A stretch of 13,695 nucleotides of DNA from Alphaproteobacteria bacterium (GCA_016301865.1 JAEDOP010000011.1:1-13695); one strand, 5' to 3'; counted from the first letter of the stretch, positions 1 to 7,331 are shown. Made by a program: numbers and translations. Notes: a model not told the origin generated them from the sequence alone.

Positions 1-319
1 AGTCAAAATCGTTGCCGCGTTTCACCTGGCTTGCACCGGTGTACATTGTTTCAAATTCAACCTTGACATGGTCGCTTAATCGATTGCCAACAACCGCCCC
101 GAATCCCCAGTTATCTTTGCGTAATGTTGTGTCGCCACTACCACTCACATCATATTTAAACGCGATGCTTTCGTTTTTATGCAACCGAATACCAACATAG
201 TTGTCGCGACGAACCGTCGCCGCGTTTGTGCCCACATAATCATATCCGTCATCCCAGTATTCTTCGGCAAACGCTGGCACAGCCGTTAAAACCGCCAAAA
301 TAAATGCTAATTTTTTCAT
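1..319 (-). CDS. Exported protein, probable outer-membrane beta-barrel (N-terminal part only)
   Basis: An open frame starts at the ATG at 319-317 and runs off the left edge, giving 106 visible codons without a stop. The N-terminus is a clear Sec signal peptide (two Lys, then a hydrophobic run ending in PAFA, cleavage likely after residue 18). The mature part has alternating polar and hydrophobic stretches with many Gly and aromatic residues (for example WGFGAVVGNRL and VKVEFETMYTG), which suits strands of an outer-membrane beta-barrel or porin-like protein. An AAAGGA ribosome binding site at 329-334 lies 9 bases before the ATG, and a good promoter lies upstream. The gene is divergent from the penicillin-binding protein. 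The exact family cannot be told from this fragment; the barrel call is inference, while the exported reading frame is directly supported. Confidence 0.75.
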   Translation of the reverse strand, partial: MKKLAFILAVLTAVPAFAEEYWDDGYDYVGTNAATVRRDNYVGIRLHKNESIAFKYDVSGSGDTTLRKDNWGFGAVVGNRLSDHVKVEFETMYTGASQVKRGNDFD

Positions 320-348
320 ATTTCCCAATCCTTTCATTCTGTGCTAAG

Positions 349-378
349 ATTATAAATATAAACTTTTGCAAAACGCAA
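349..378 (-). promoter_or_regulatory. Promoter of the exported barrel-like protein
   Basis: On the minus strand, TTGCGT (378-373), an 18-base spacer and a perfect TATAAT (354-349) precede the gene starting at 319. The -35 region overlaps the palindrome TTTTGCAAAA (364-373), which is also shared with the divergent promoter for the penicillin-binding protein. Confidence 0.65.
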
Positions 379-395
379 GTTGTTTATGCTAATAT
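366..395 (+). promoter_or_regulatory. Promoter of the class A PBP gene
   Basis: TTGCAA (366-371), an 18-base spacer and an extended -10 TGCTAATAT (TG at 387-388, hexamer 390-395) predict transcription from about 402, only about 11 bases before the ATG at 413. This argues against the longer open frame that begins at 380. It overlaps the divergent promoter on the other strand. Confidence 0.5.
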
Positions 396-412
396 TCCTG
401 TACCAGGGGGAA

Positions 413-2188
413 ATGTTGCCACGTAAATCTGAAAAAAAGATTAATTGTGAACGTCCGACGCCGTCGCTAAAACGGCGATTGTTGGTATGGTGTTTAAATT
501 TATTTTTGTTGGGATGTGTGGCGATTGCTGGCTATGTTTCGGTGATATACTTGCGTATGCCGTCATTGGACGCAATACTGCACGAAACGCGCGATGCGGC
601 GGTTGTGTTTCTGGATAAAAACGGCAATGAAATCCGCAGTGCTAATCGCATAATGGGCACGCCTGTATCGGTTGAAACATTGCCCCCACATGTATGGCAG
701 GCGATTGTCGCAATCGAAGATAAACGATTTTTTCAACATGGTCCAATTGATATCCGTGGCATAACACGCGCGGTGTTTGGAAATCTGGCGTCTGGACGCA
801 TGGCGTCGGGCGGTTCAACCATCACCCAGCAAACGGCCAAGAATATATTTTTATCGCGTGAAAAAAAGATTTCCCGCAAAGTCCAAGAATTAATTTTGTC
901 ATATTGGTTGGAAAACCGTTTTAACAAAAATCAGATTTTGGATTTATACATGAACCGTGTGTCTTTGGTCGGTGGCCTGCGTGGTATTGATGCCGCGTCG
1001 CGCGCTATGTTTGGTGTACCGGCAACAAAATTGTCAATCGGGCAATCGGCGCAAATCGCCGCCATGTTAAAAGCCCCCACCACATACAGCCCCCTGCGTA
1101 ATCCCGAAAAAAATATCGCGCGCGCCCGCACAGTTTTAACCCAAATGGTGCACCAGGGCTACATCACAATAAACCAGGCCCGCGCCGCCGCCCAGTCATT
1201 AAAACCCGCAACCGGCACGATTGATACAAACCCGTATCGGTATTGGACTGACTTTGTAATGGACGAATTAAAATCGACAATCGGCACATTTGATTCAGAT
1301 ATGTATGTCCATACCACCCTGGACATGAAATTACAGGACCACATTGCCGCAATTTTGCCCGCCCGTGTTACACCGCACCAGGCCGCCGTCGTCGCTCTAA
1401 ATCCCGATGGCGCAATTCGTGCTATGTCTGGTGGAACTGATTACCAACTTAGCCAATTTAACCGCGCCACATCCCCCCGCCAACCGGGCAGTACGTTTAA
1501 ACCTGTGGTCTATCTGGTTGCGCTTGAAAACGACATGTTGCCGGACACCTATGTCAACGATTCCCCATTTGCGATTGGGGATTATAATCCAAAAAATTAT
1601 AACGAACGGTATTATGGCGATATTACATTGGCAACCGCGTTTGCGAAAAGTGTAAATTCCGTCCCGTTAAAGTTGACCGAATTGTACGGTATTGATTCTG
1701 TACTATCTATGGCGGGGCGATTGGGTGTTGGAACAAAACTGCGTCGTGAATATTCAACCGTTCTGGGCGCATCGGAAATGAGTCTGTTGGATTTAACAAA
1801 CATCTATGCGGTTATCTGGAACAACGGCCAATCTGTGCACCCTTATTCGATTACGAAAATCACAGATATGTCCGGCAACATAATTTACGAACGCAATCCA
1901 TCCGACCCGATTACTATATTACAGCCCCACACAGTCGCGTCAATGACAGCATTATTGGCGGATGTAATTGCGCCGGGTGGCACGGGCGGCCGCGCCCGCA
2001 CAGACGGTGTCCTGGGTGGTAAAACCGGCACCAGTAATGAAAACCGCGACGCGTGGTTTGTTGGCGCAACACGTGAATTGATTATTGGTGTATGGGTGGG
2101 CAACGACGACTTTACCCCCATGGATTCTAAAATCACAGGCGGCACAATCCCCGCCGAAATCTTTCGGGAAATTATAGTTGGAAAATAA
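413..2188 (+). CDS. Class A penicillin-binding protein (bifunctional peptidoglycan glycosyltransferase/transpeptidase)
   Basis: This inner-membrane enzyme polymerises lipid II and cross-links peptidoglycan. The 591-residue protein has a basic cytoplasmic tail, one membrane anchor (about residues 24-45), a GT51 domain and a transpeptidase domain. GT51 motifs are the catalytic E102 in EDKRFFQHG, then GGSTITQQTAKN, RKVQELILSYWLE and ILDLYMN. Transpeptidase motifs are S360-TFK, S413-VN and K537-TGT, all in the expected order and intact. It is shorter than E. coli PBP1a/1b and lacks obvious extra domains, closer to compact PBP1A/PBP1C-type enzymes. I chose the ATG at 413 because the predicted promoter leaves an upstream ATG (386) outside the transcript; its GGGGG is close to the ATG, so the start is not certain. 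The downstream ABC gene follows after 53 bases with a possible promoter of its own. Confidence 0.93.
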   Translation: MLPRKSEKKINCERPTPSLKRRLLVWCLNLFLLGCVAIAGYVSVIYLRMPSLDAILHETRDAAVVFLDKNGNEIRSANRIMGTPVSVETLPPHVWQAIVAIEDKRFFQHGPIDIRGITRAVFGNLASGRMASGGSTITQQTAKNIFLSREKKISRKVQELILSYWLENRFNKNQILDLYMNRVSLVGGLRGIDAASRAMFGVPATKLSIGQSAQIAAMLKAPTTYSPLRNPEKNIARARTVLTQMVHQGYITINQARAAAQSLKPATGTIDTNPYRYWTDFVMDELKSTIGTFDSDMYVHTTLDMKLQDHIAAILPARVTPHQAAVVALNPDGAIRAMSGGTDYQLSQFNRATSPRQPGSTFKPVVYLVALENDMLPDTYVNDSPFAIGDYNPKNYNERYYGDITLATAFAKSVNSVPLKLTELYGIDSVLSMAGRLGVGTKLRREYSTVLGASEMSLLDLTNIYAVIWNNGQSVHPYSITKITDMSGNIIYERNPSDPITILQPHTVASMTALLADVIAPGGTGGRARTDGVLGGKTGTSNENRDAWFVGATRELIIGVWVGNDDFTPMDSKITGGTIPAEIFREIIVGK

Positions 2189-2189
2189 G

Positions 2190-2218
2190 TTGAAAAATTT
2201 ATTAAAATAAATGATACT
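2190..2218 (+). promoter_or_regulatory. Possible promoter of the ABC exporter gene
   Basis: TTGAAA (2190-2195), a 17-base spacer and GATACT (2213-2218) lie in the gap after the PBP stop. The -35 matches five of six consensus positions and the -10 four of six. The ABC gene may also be reached by read-through, since no terminator is seen after the PBP gene. Confidence 0.35.
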
Positions 2219-2241
2219 GCTCTAAGTGGGGGAAGTGTTCT

Positions 2242-4020
2242 ATGTCTAAGTTTATTAACACAAATACGGTTTTACCAAAATCTTTATGGAAATTTTATTT
2301 CAAATACGCTGTGCCGGGGTCCTGGGGTGCGTTGATTGCATGGGCGATATTCTTTTTCATTGCATCTATGGATGGGGTTTTGTTCCCCAATTTTCAGCGT
2401 TGGTTCATCGCGTTATTTGAAAACCCTGTGCCTGCTGGAACAACCTTTATGTCGCATGCGTTGTGGACGATTGGATTAATAGTTGCTTTGTTGTTGGTAA
2501 TAGATATCAGCGCCTTATTACGTGGCATTTTTCATGCGCGCTGGTCGCCAATAATTTCAAATCGAATTTGGACAGACCTTAGTGATTATGTCCATAGCCA
2601 GTCTATATCGTTTTGGACGGGGCGTATGGCGGGCAAGGTTCATACTCAGATTCTGTACGTAACCAAGGGTTTTGATGCAATCATTGATTTTTGGCGTATC
2701 GTTTGTCTGTTTGCGATAATCGTGGTTAATATGGGGCTGATTTTTTCTATCAACACCTATGTTGCGATTATGTTCGGCATAGTATTCATCTTCCGTGCCG
2801 CATACAGTTGGGCGATGATAAAGCCTATGAACAAATCAGCCAAAGATTACAGCAGCGCAAACAGCGAAGTTTCTGGGAAAAGCGTAGACAGTATTTCCAA
2901 CTTTTCCGTTGTTAAGCTGTTTGCAGGCGTTTCGCGCGAACGTGCGTATCTAGAACCCTCGCGCAAAAAGGCGGTTCGTGCGCACAAACATAAATATTAT
3001 ATCCAGCGCTGGTTCTGGGGATTTCCTATGGTTGTATGGGATATCTGTTATGGCATAACATTGTTGCTGTGTGTGTGGCTGTACACGAACAACAAAATAA
3101 CGGTTGCTGAAATCGTGTTTACAAATTCTGTATTCTTTACAGTTATGGGGACAATCGGTCAAATTGTAAATCAGATTCCAAATATTACAGATACTTTGGG
3201 TTCGGCTTCGCGCGCGTATGAAGAATTAATTGTCCCAATTGATGTTGTTGATGCGCCAAACGCGCCTGCGTTGCAGGTGTCTTGTGGTGAAATTGAATTC
3301 CGCAATGTGTCGTTTAAATATAAACGCAAATGGGTGTTGCGGAACTTTAACTTGAAAATCAAGTGTGGCGAACGTGTCGGGCTGGTTGGACCATCGGGGG
3401 CAGGTAAAACGACACTGGTAAATTTGTTAATGCGTTTTTACGACCCGACACACGGTGAAATCTTGATTGACGGCCAGAATATTAAAAACGTCACCCAGGA
3501 TTCCCTGCGTGAATCAATTGCGTTTATCCCCCAAGAACCAACAATGTTTAATCGCACCCTGCGTGAAAATATTGCGTATGGCAAAGTGGGGGCAACGGAT
3601 GCCGAAATCCGTCGCGCATCTAAGCGTGCCATGGCGCATGACTTTATCATGGGAACGGATAAAAAATACGATTCCATGGTTGGCGACCGCGGAATCAAAT
3701 TGTCCGGTGGTCAGCGTCAACGTGTCGCAATCGCGCGTGCGTTTCTAAAAGATGCCCCAATATTAATTCTGGACGAAGCAACATCCGCCCTGGATTCAGA
3801 AACCGAGGTCTGTATTCAAAAATCGTTTGACGAATTGGCGGATGGACGCACCACATTGGCGATTGCGCATCGCCTGTCAACATTGCGCAATATGGATAAA
3901 ATTGTCGTATTAAAAGACGGTCATGTGATAGAGCAGGGCGCCCATTCCACGCTTCTTCGTCGTGGTGGCGAATATGCCCGCATGTGGAAAATGCAGTCTG
4001 GCGGTTTTATCCAGGAATAA
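2242..4020 (+). CDS. ABC exporter, fused permease and ATPase (MsbA-like type)
   Basis: This 592-residue half-transporter should work as a homodimer in the inner membrane, using ATP to export a hydrophobic substrate or lipid. The first ~320 residues hold about six hydrophobic segments (for example about 30-50, 70-92, 145-165, 168-188, 255-280 and 285-305). The ATPase domain has Walker A GPSGAGKT (383-390), a Q-loop in IPQEP, signature LSGGQ (487-491), Walker B ILILDE with D511 and E512, and the switch H543 in AIAHRLS. All catalytic residues are present. The start ATG has GGGGGA at 2228-2233, 8 bases upstream. The substrate cannot be read from the sequence; MsbA (lipid A flipping) is one option, but multidrug or peptide exporters share this architecture. 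It ends just before a hairpin terminator. Confidence 0.92.
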   Translation: MSKFINTNTVLPKSLWKFYFKYAVPGSWGALIAWAIFFFIASMDGVLFPNFQRWFIALFENPVPAGTTFMSHALWTIGLIVALLLVIDISALLRGIFHARWSPIISNRIWTDLSDYVHSQSISFWTGRMAGKVHTQILYVTKGFDAIIDFWRIVCLFAIIVVNMGLIFSINTYVAIMFGIVFIFRAAYSWAMIKPMNKSAKDYSSANSEVSGKSVDSISNFSVVKLFAGVSRERAYLEPSRKKAVRAHKHKYYIQRWFWGFPMVVWDICYGITLLLCVWLYTNNKITVAEIVFTNSVFFTVMGTIGQIVNQIPNITDTLGSASRAYEELIVPIDVVDAPNAPALQVSCGEIEFRNVSFKYKRKWVLRNFNLKIKCGERVGLVGPSGAGKTTLVNLLMRFYDPTHGEILIDGQNIKNVTQDSLRESIAFIPQEPTMFNRTLRENIAYGKVGATDAEIRRASKRAMAHDFIMGTDKKYDSMVGDRGIKLSGGQRQRVAIARAFLKDAPILILDEATSALDSETEVCIQKSFDELADGRTTLAIAHRLSTLRNMDKIVVLKDGHVIEQGAHSTLLRRGGEYARMWKMQSGGFIQE

Positions 4021-4021
4021 A

Positions 4022-4048
4022 AATCCCCCACCTGGGGGATTCCTATTT
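4022..4048 (+). terminator. Terminator-like hairpin after the ABC exporter
   Basis: AATCCCCC (4022-4029) and GGGGGATT (4034-4041) form an 8-bp stem with loop ACCT. The following bases (CCTATTTT) are only moderately T-rich, so on its own it may be a leaky terminator. A second, stronger one lies at 4102-4131. Confidence 0.6.
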
Positions 4049-4049
4049 T

Positions 4050-4102
4050 CTCATATCTCATATCTCATATCTCATGTCTCATGTCTCATGTCTCATGTCT
4101 CA
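4050..4102. repeat. Tandem heptanucleotide repeat, CTCATAT x3 then CTCATGT x4
   Basis: Seven perfect 7-base units plus a 4-base partial unit. The first three are CTCATAT, the next four CTCATGT, so the array consists of two homogeneous blocks differing by one base. It lies between two terminators and between convergent genes (ABC exporter and prfB), so it is probably untranslated. Confidence 0.95.
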
Positions 4103-4131
4103 AAAAAATCCCGCAAAATGCGGGATTTTTT
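4102..4131. terminator. Bidirectional terminator between the ABC exporter and prfB
   Basis: ATCCCGC (4108-4114) pairs with GCGGGAT (4120-4126) around an AAAAT loop, flanked by an A-run on the left and a T-run on the right, so it works in both directions. The prfB stop codon (4132-4130) sits at the edge of its T-run. Confidence 0.9.
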
Positions 4132-5198
4132 ATTGTTGTAAACTGGCCAACATAAAATCGTCTAAATCGCCATCCAGTACGGCGTCGGAATCGGTCTTTT
4201 CAACACCAGTCCGCACATCCTTTACCAACTGATACGGATACAGGACATAGTTTCGAATCTGGCTGCCCCACTCAATTTTTTTCTGGGTGGCCTTGGCGGC
4301 GTCTTCCGCCTCGGCACGTTTTTGCAGTTCCAGTTCATACAACTTACTACGCAGCATCTTCATCGCCATTTCTTTGTTCTGAATCTGGCTGCGTTCGTTT
4401 TGACATGTTACAACAGTATTGGTTGGTATGTGGGTAATGCGAACCGCACTGTCGGTTTTGTTAACGTGCTGGCCACCTGCGCCCGATGCGCGATATGTGT
4501 CGATACGTAAATCCTTGTCGTTAATTTCGATTTCGATTGTATCATCAATATCCGGCCAAACATCAACAGACGCAAAGCTGGTCTGTCGTTTTCCGTTCGC
4601 ATTAAATGGGGAAATACGTACCAGTCTGTGTACGCCAATCTCGTTCTTTAACCATCCATACACCCGTTCACCAGATATACGATATGTGATATTTTTTATT
4701 CCGGCTGTATCGCCTTCGTGTTCTTCGATAACTTCGGTTGTGAACCCGTGCCGTTCGGCCCAGCGTGCGTACATGCGTGACATCATCTGGGCCCAGTCTT
4801 GTGCCTCGGTCCCGCCTGCGCCGGCCTGGATAAACAAAAATGCGCCGTTTTCGTCGGCTGGTTCGCGAAACAGTGTGATAAACTTTGCCCGGTGCGCCAT
4901 ATCGCCCAGTTTTTCGATTGCACCCAGCACATCCGCATCATCTGGTGCTATTTCGTACAACTCGCGCAGTGTCGCATATTCTGATTCCATGTGAACCAGT
5001 TCGCCCAAGGCCTTTTCCAAACTGGATTTCTTTTGTAAAATCGCCCGTGCATTATCTGGATTATTCCACAGTTCCGGGTCGTTTGCCTGAATGTTCAGTT
5101 CGTCAATCTGTGATTGTAATTTTTCGGGGTCAAAGAAACCCCCTGACGGCAGAAATGTCGTCGTGGATTTGTGATAAAACTTCTGTTGCTATAATCAT
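4130..5198 (-). CDS. prfB: Peptide chain release factor 2, with programmed +1 frameshift
   Basis: RF2 recognises UGA and UAA stop codons in the ribosomal A site and triggers peptide release. The gene is in two frames: ATG at 5198 through codon 22 (CTT, 5135-5133), then after skipping T5132 the frame continues from GAC (5131-5129) to the stop at 4130, giving 355 residues, the usual RF2 length. The second frame alone looks like a 5'-truncated gene. Family marks are the SPF tripeptide (196-198), which reads the stop codon and identifies RF2 rather than RF1, and the catalytic GGQ (241-243) in RASGAGGQHVNKTDSAVRI. An in-frame ATG at 5210 is a less likely alternative start. A plausible promoter would start transcription at or next to the ATG at 5198. 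The gene is convergent with the ABC exporter and divergent from the cysteine-rich protein gene. Confidence 0.96.
5129..5144 (-). promoter_or_regulatory. RF2 autoregulatory frameshift site
   Basis: On the minus strand the site reads AGGGGG TTT CTT TGA C. It has an internal Shine-Dalgarno-like AGGGGG (5144-5139), the slippery CTT (5135-5133), in-frame stop TGA (5132-5130) and a following C. Element order and spacing equal the classic bacterial site (AGGGGG TAT CTT TGA C in E. coli). Known mechanism: when RF2 is scarce, slow termination at UGA favours the +1 shift and more RF2 is made. Confidence 0.96.
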
Positions 5199-5205
5199 AA
5201 TACAT

Positions 5206-5233
5206 ATCATATCAGTTAATTTTTCTAAATCAA
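5206..5233 (-). promoter_or_regulatory. Probable prfB promoter, leaderless arrangement
   Basis: TTGATT (5233-5228), a 16-base spacer and TATGAT (5211-5206). A start 7-8 bases after the -10 falls at or beside A5198 of the ATG, so the mRNA would have almost no 5' leader. No Shine-Dalgarno sequence precedes that ATG. Confidence 0.45.
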
Positions 5234-5241
5234 ATGAATGT

Positions 5242-5270
5242 TTGCCTTTTGCAAACGGTTGTGATAAAAT
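5242..5270 (+). promoter_or_regulatory. Promoter of the cysteine-rich secreted protein gene
   Basis: TTGCCT (5242-5247), a 17-base spacer and TAAAAT (5265-5270), with AGAGGG at 5281-5286 as ribosome binding site 8 bases before the ATG. The -35 and start of the spacer carry TTGCCTTTTGCAAACG, nearly the same as the element in the promoter at 349-378. Confidence 0.6.
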
Positions 5271-5294
5271 AAACGCAACGAGAGGGATTTTACC

Positions 5295-6542
5295 ATGAAG
5301 CATTTTCTGTGTGTTTTTGGCTTGGTTGGCGCATGTTTGTTGGCAAACGGCGCATCTGCGGTATCTGCTGGTACGGTTGGCGCATCGGATCGCAATCGCG
5401 GTCTGGCGATTCAGACCCCAACGTCATCGGGTGGTCTGCGTGGTAATGCGGGCATTGCGAATACCTATAAAACGAACCAACGTAACAATTATTTCATGGT
5501 GACCCAGCCTGATGTTGATACGGCCTGCCGGGAAAAGATTTTCAAATGCCTGTCGGATTATTGCGGTGACGTCACCGTCGTCCCAGGCCAGCGTGAATCA
5601 AAGTGCCAGTATGCAACGGAAAGCGAATTGTACAATTATGCATTGTTGTGTCTGCAACGTGATACGGAAATATTATTGCCCCAGTATGGCGCGAATACAA
5701 AAAATTCCACCGGTGGCATGAATACGGCCGCGCGTCTGTGCCCGTCATATGTACAACAGGAATTAATGTCATATCTGTCGATGTCAAATATGGCGACCCA
5801 GTTGTCTAAATCGAATTCAGACCTGTGTATTCAGCGTCGCCAGGAACTAGAAGCCGCGATGTCATGTCATTCTGTTGCGCTTGCCTATGGCAATGAAACG
5901 TCCAGTATGCTAACCACACAATTGACCGATTATTGTGGCGCAGGTGTCCCGGGGGGCAGTGCAGAAATGGTTACCCGCTTTGCCAACGCCGGCAATGTTG
6001 GTGCGAACATTTGGGGCTGGGCTGAAAAAATCGTCAGTCTGGATTTAAACAAAAAGGGCGAAGATTGGCAGGCCGCCGTTGACGCAGTCTTGGCGGGCTA
6101 TACAAATCGCATGAATCTGGCGTGTGGCGATAATATGCAATTGAACACAGTGTCACATGGCACAGATTCGTCCCAGCCAACGGCCCTGCAAACGGTTGCG
6201 GCCCTGGCGGTAAACGCAGCATTCCCAACAACGGATCAAAGAATCGAAAATCCATATGAAAATCAGTCAATTTGGATGGAGGTTCGATCCCTCAGCGATG
6301 AAATCTATACATTCGATCGCGCGTTTCAGATTATAAATGCGGCAATGTCGTTGCCATCAACGACCCAGAACGCGTTTTTAACCAGTGCCCAGATTGATAA
6401 CATGAAAACAGCATACACCCGCGGGACCAAGGTATTTGTTCTGCGTGACAGTGCGCGCTGTTTTGTTGTTCCGGTTGCGCAAATGACCAATGCCGAAGAA
6501 TCGTTGGTGTCGCAATCATTTGCAAACTGTCTAAGTAAATAA
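5295..6542 (+). CDS. Secreted cysteine-rich protein of unknown function
   Basis: I do not recognise this family. The 415-residue product begins with a Sec signal peptide (hydrophobic core, then ANGASAVSA; cleavage around residue 22-25). The mature part contains twelve cysteines (78, 85, 90, 104, 119, 149, 178, 191, 214, 277, 389, 412), an even number that suits disulfide bonds formed in the periplasm or outside the cell. Three fall close together in CREKIFKCLSDYC. No membrane anchor follows the signal peptide, no lipobox is clear and no catalytic motif stands out. The middle is helical-looking and rich in Ala, Asn, Gln and Ser. It has its own promoter, a good ribosome binding site and a terminator, so it is a single-gene unit. 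A structural or binding role at the cell envelope is a guess. Confidence 0.85.
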   Translation: MKHFLCVFGLVGACLLANGASAVSAGTVGASDRNRGLAIQTPTSSGGLRGNAGIANTYKTNQRNNYFMVTQPDVDTACREKIFKCLSDYCGDVTVVPGQRESKCQYATESELYNYALLCLQRDTEILLPQYGANTKNSTGGMNTAARLCPSYVQQELMSYLSMSNMATQLSKSNSDLCIQRRQELEAAMSCHSVALAYGNETSSMLTTQLTDYCGAGVPGGSAEMVTRFANAGNVGANIWGWAEKIVSLDLNKKGEDWQAAVDAVLAGYTNRMNLACGDNMQLNTVSHGTDSSQPTALQTVAALAVNAAFPTTDQRIENPYENQSIWMEVRSLSDEIYTFDRAFQIINAAMSLPSTTQNAFLTSAQIDNMKTAYTRGTKVFVLRDSARCFVVPVAQMTNAEESLVSQSFANCLSK

Positions 6543-6556
6543 TAAGTTGCTAACCG

Positions 6557-6579
6557 AACCGCCAATCGGCGGTTTTTTT
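6557..6579 (+). terminator. Terminator after the cysteine-rich protein gene
   Basis: AACCGCC (6557-6563) pairs with GGCGGTT (6568-6574) around loop AATC, followed by a run of seven T (6573-6579). Confidence 0.93.
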
Positions 6580-6630
6580 AAACCAGAATTTGTCAACATT
6601 GCAAAAATCTGGGATTTTTTAATTATTGAC

Positions 6631-6659
6631 TTGACTTAAAGCGCGGAATTCTCTACGAT
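6631..6659 (+). promoter_or_regulatory. HU promoter
   Basis: TTGACT (6631-6636), a 17-base spacer and TACGAT (6654-6659); predicted start near 6666, leaving a leader of about 70 bases. A second TATAAT (6706-6711) lies closer to the gene but has no good -35. Confidence 0.6.
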
Positions 6660-6661
6660 TC

Positions 6662-6702
6662 GGACAAGCAGTACAAGGAATGTCCATTGGAACTGCGGGA
6701 CA
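6662..6702 (+). promoter_or_regulatory. HU mRNA leader with competing short hairpins
   Basis: TGTCC (6681-6685) can pair with GGACA upstream (6662-6666) or with GGACA downstream (6698-6702), and GCAGT (6668-6672) can pair with ACTGC (6692-6696). These stems cannot all form at once. They could set mRNA stability or translation of HU; this is inference from short complementary stretches, and the stems are only 5 bp. Confidence 0.3.
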
Positions 6703-6735
6703 CCTTATAATAAAATTCTATGAAAGGAGAAACAC

Positions 6736-7008
6736 ATGAACAAACAGCAATTGATTGAAGCAATCGCAAACGAAGTTGACGTTACCAAGGCAACTGCCGC
6801 TGCATGCTTGGATGCATTCATCAACACAGTTACAAAAGTTTTGAAAAAGAAAGGCGAAGTTCGCTTGGTTGGTTTTGGTACATTTGCAACTGCAAAACGC
6901 AAAGCAACAACAGGCCGCAATCCTCAGACTGGTGCTGCTATCAAAATCCCAGCTTCTACCCAGCCTAAATTCAAACCAGGTAAAGCATTGAAAGAAGCGT
7001 TGAACTAA
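6736..7008 (+). CDS. hup: DNA-binding protein HU
   Basis: HU is a small histone-like dimer that bends and compacts DNA. The 90-residue protein matches the family throughout: MNKQQLIEAIA start, GEVRLVGFGTF core, and the DNA-binding arm GRNPQTGAAIKIPAS followed by PKFKPGKALKE. Its full length equals that of typical HU. A strong AAAGGAG (6723-6729) lies 6 bases upstream of the ATG. Codon use looks more uniform than in the neighbours (for example many GCA, AAA and GTT codons), as expected for a highly expressed gene. It stands alone between two terminators. The second HU/IHF-family gene in the window (11641-11922) is more like IHF-beta, so this one is the general HU. Confidence 0.97.
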   Translation: MNKQQLIEAIANEVDVTKATAAACLDAFINTVTKVLKKKGEVRLVGFGTFATAKRKATTGRNPQTGAAIKIPASTQPKFKPGKALKEALN

Positions 7009-7026
7009 ATCGTTTCGATTTATAAT

Positions 7027-7056
7027 AAAAATCCCGCCGATTGGCGGGATTTTTTA
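7027..7056. terminator. Terminator after HU
   Basis: AATCCCGCC (7030-7038) and GGCGGGATT (7043-7051) form a 9-bp stem with loop GATT; A-run on the left and T-run on the right make it potentially bidirectional. Confidence 0.95.
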
Positions 7057-7164
7057 TTCCCCATCTATGGCGGGGTGGCCATCGGCCATGACGGGTTTTA
7101 ACATAAACAAAAGTTTATCCTGTTCATCAGTCATAAATGTTATGTGGAAAAATTAAGCACCCTT

Positions 7165-7331
7165 GTCATCGCGATGCGTCAGCCGTGGCGATCCAGTAAA
7201 TAGAATCAGATATGAGTGCATTCACTGGATTGCCCCGCAGTGACTGCAAAAAATGTCTGCGACGCAGTGGATTCCTGCCCCGGGCCCCGCGCAAACAAAT
7301 GTTTGCGTGGGTGAATCCAAGCGTGAATGAC
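7165..7331. repeat. Palindromic intergenic repeat-like element
   Basis: This gene-free region is built of nested inverted repeats. The ends are GTCAT (7165-7169) and ATGAC (7327-7331). Inside are ATCCAGT (7191-7197) with ACTGGAT (7224-7230), TGGATTC (7268-7274) with GAATCCA (7313-7319), and a strong hairpin of 11 bp (7286-7296 with 7301-7311, loop AAAT, one G-T pair). The look (GTCAT ends, repeated 'gatccagt/actggat') resembles dispersed palindromic repeats of alphaproteobacteria such as Rickettsiales; that comparison is from memory. No coding frame is convincing here. Confidence 0.55.

Noticed and set aside
380..412. Upstream extension of the penicillin-binding protein frame (TTG 380, ATG 386)
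   Set aside because: These codons overlap the predicted -10 box; the ATG at 413 fits the promoter better.
4050..4102. Repeat array considered as CRISPR
   Set aside because: Units are 7 bases, directly adjacent with no spacers; it is a simple tandem repeat.
4419..4994. 191-codon open frame on the plus strand
   Set aside because: It is antisense to well-supported prfB, has no family features and no ribosome binding site; it is a shadow of codon bias.
4885..5298. 137-codon plus-strand open frame
   Set aside because: It overlaps the prfB start, the frameshift site and the promoter of the next gene; no recognisable protein.
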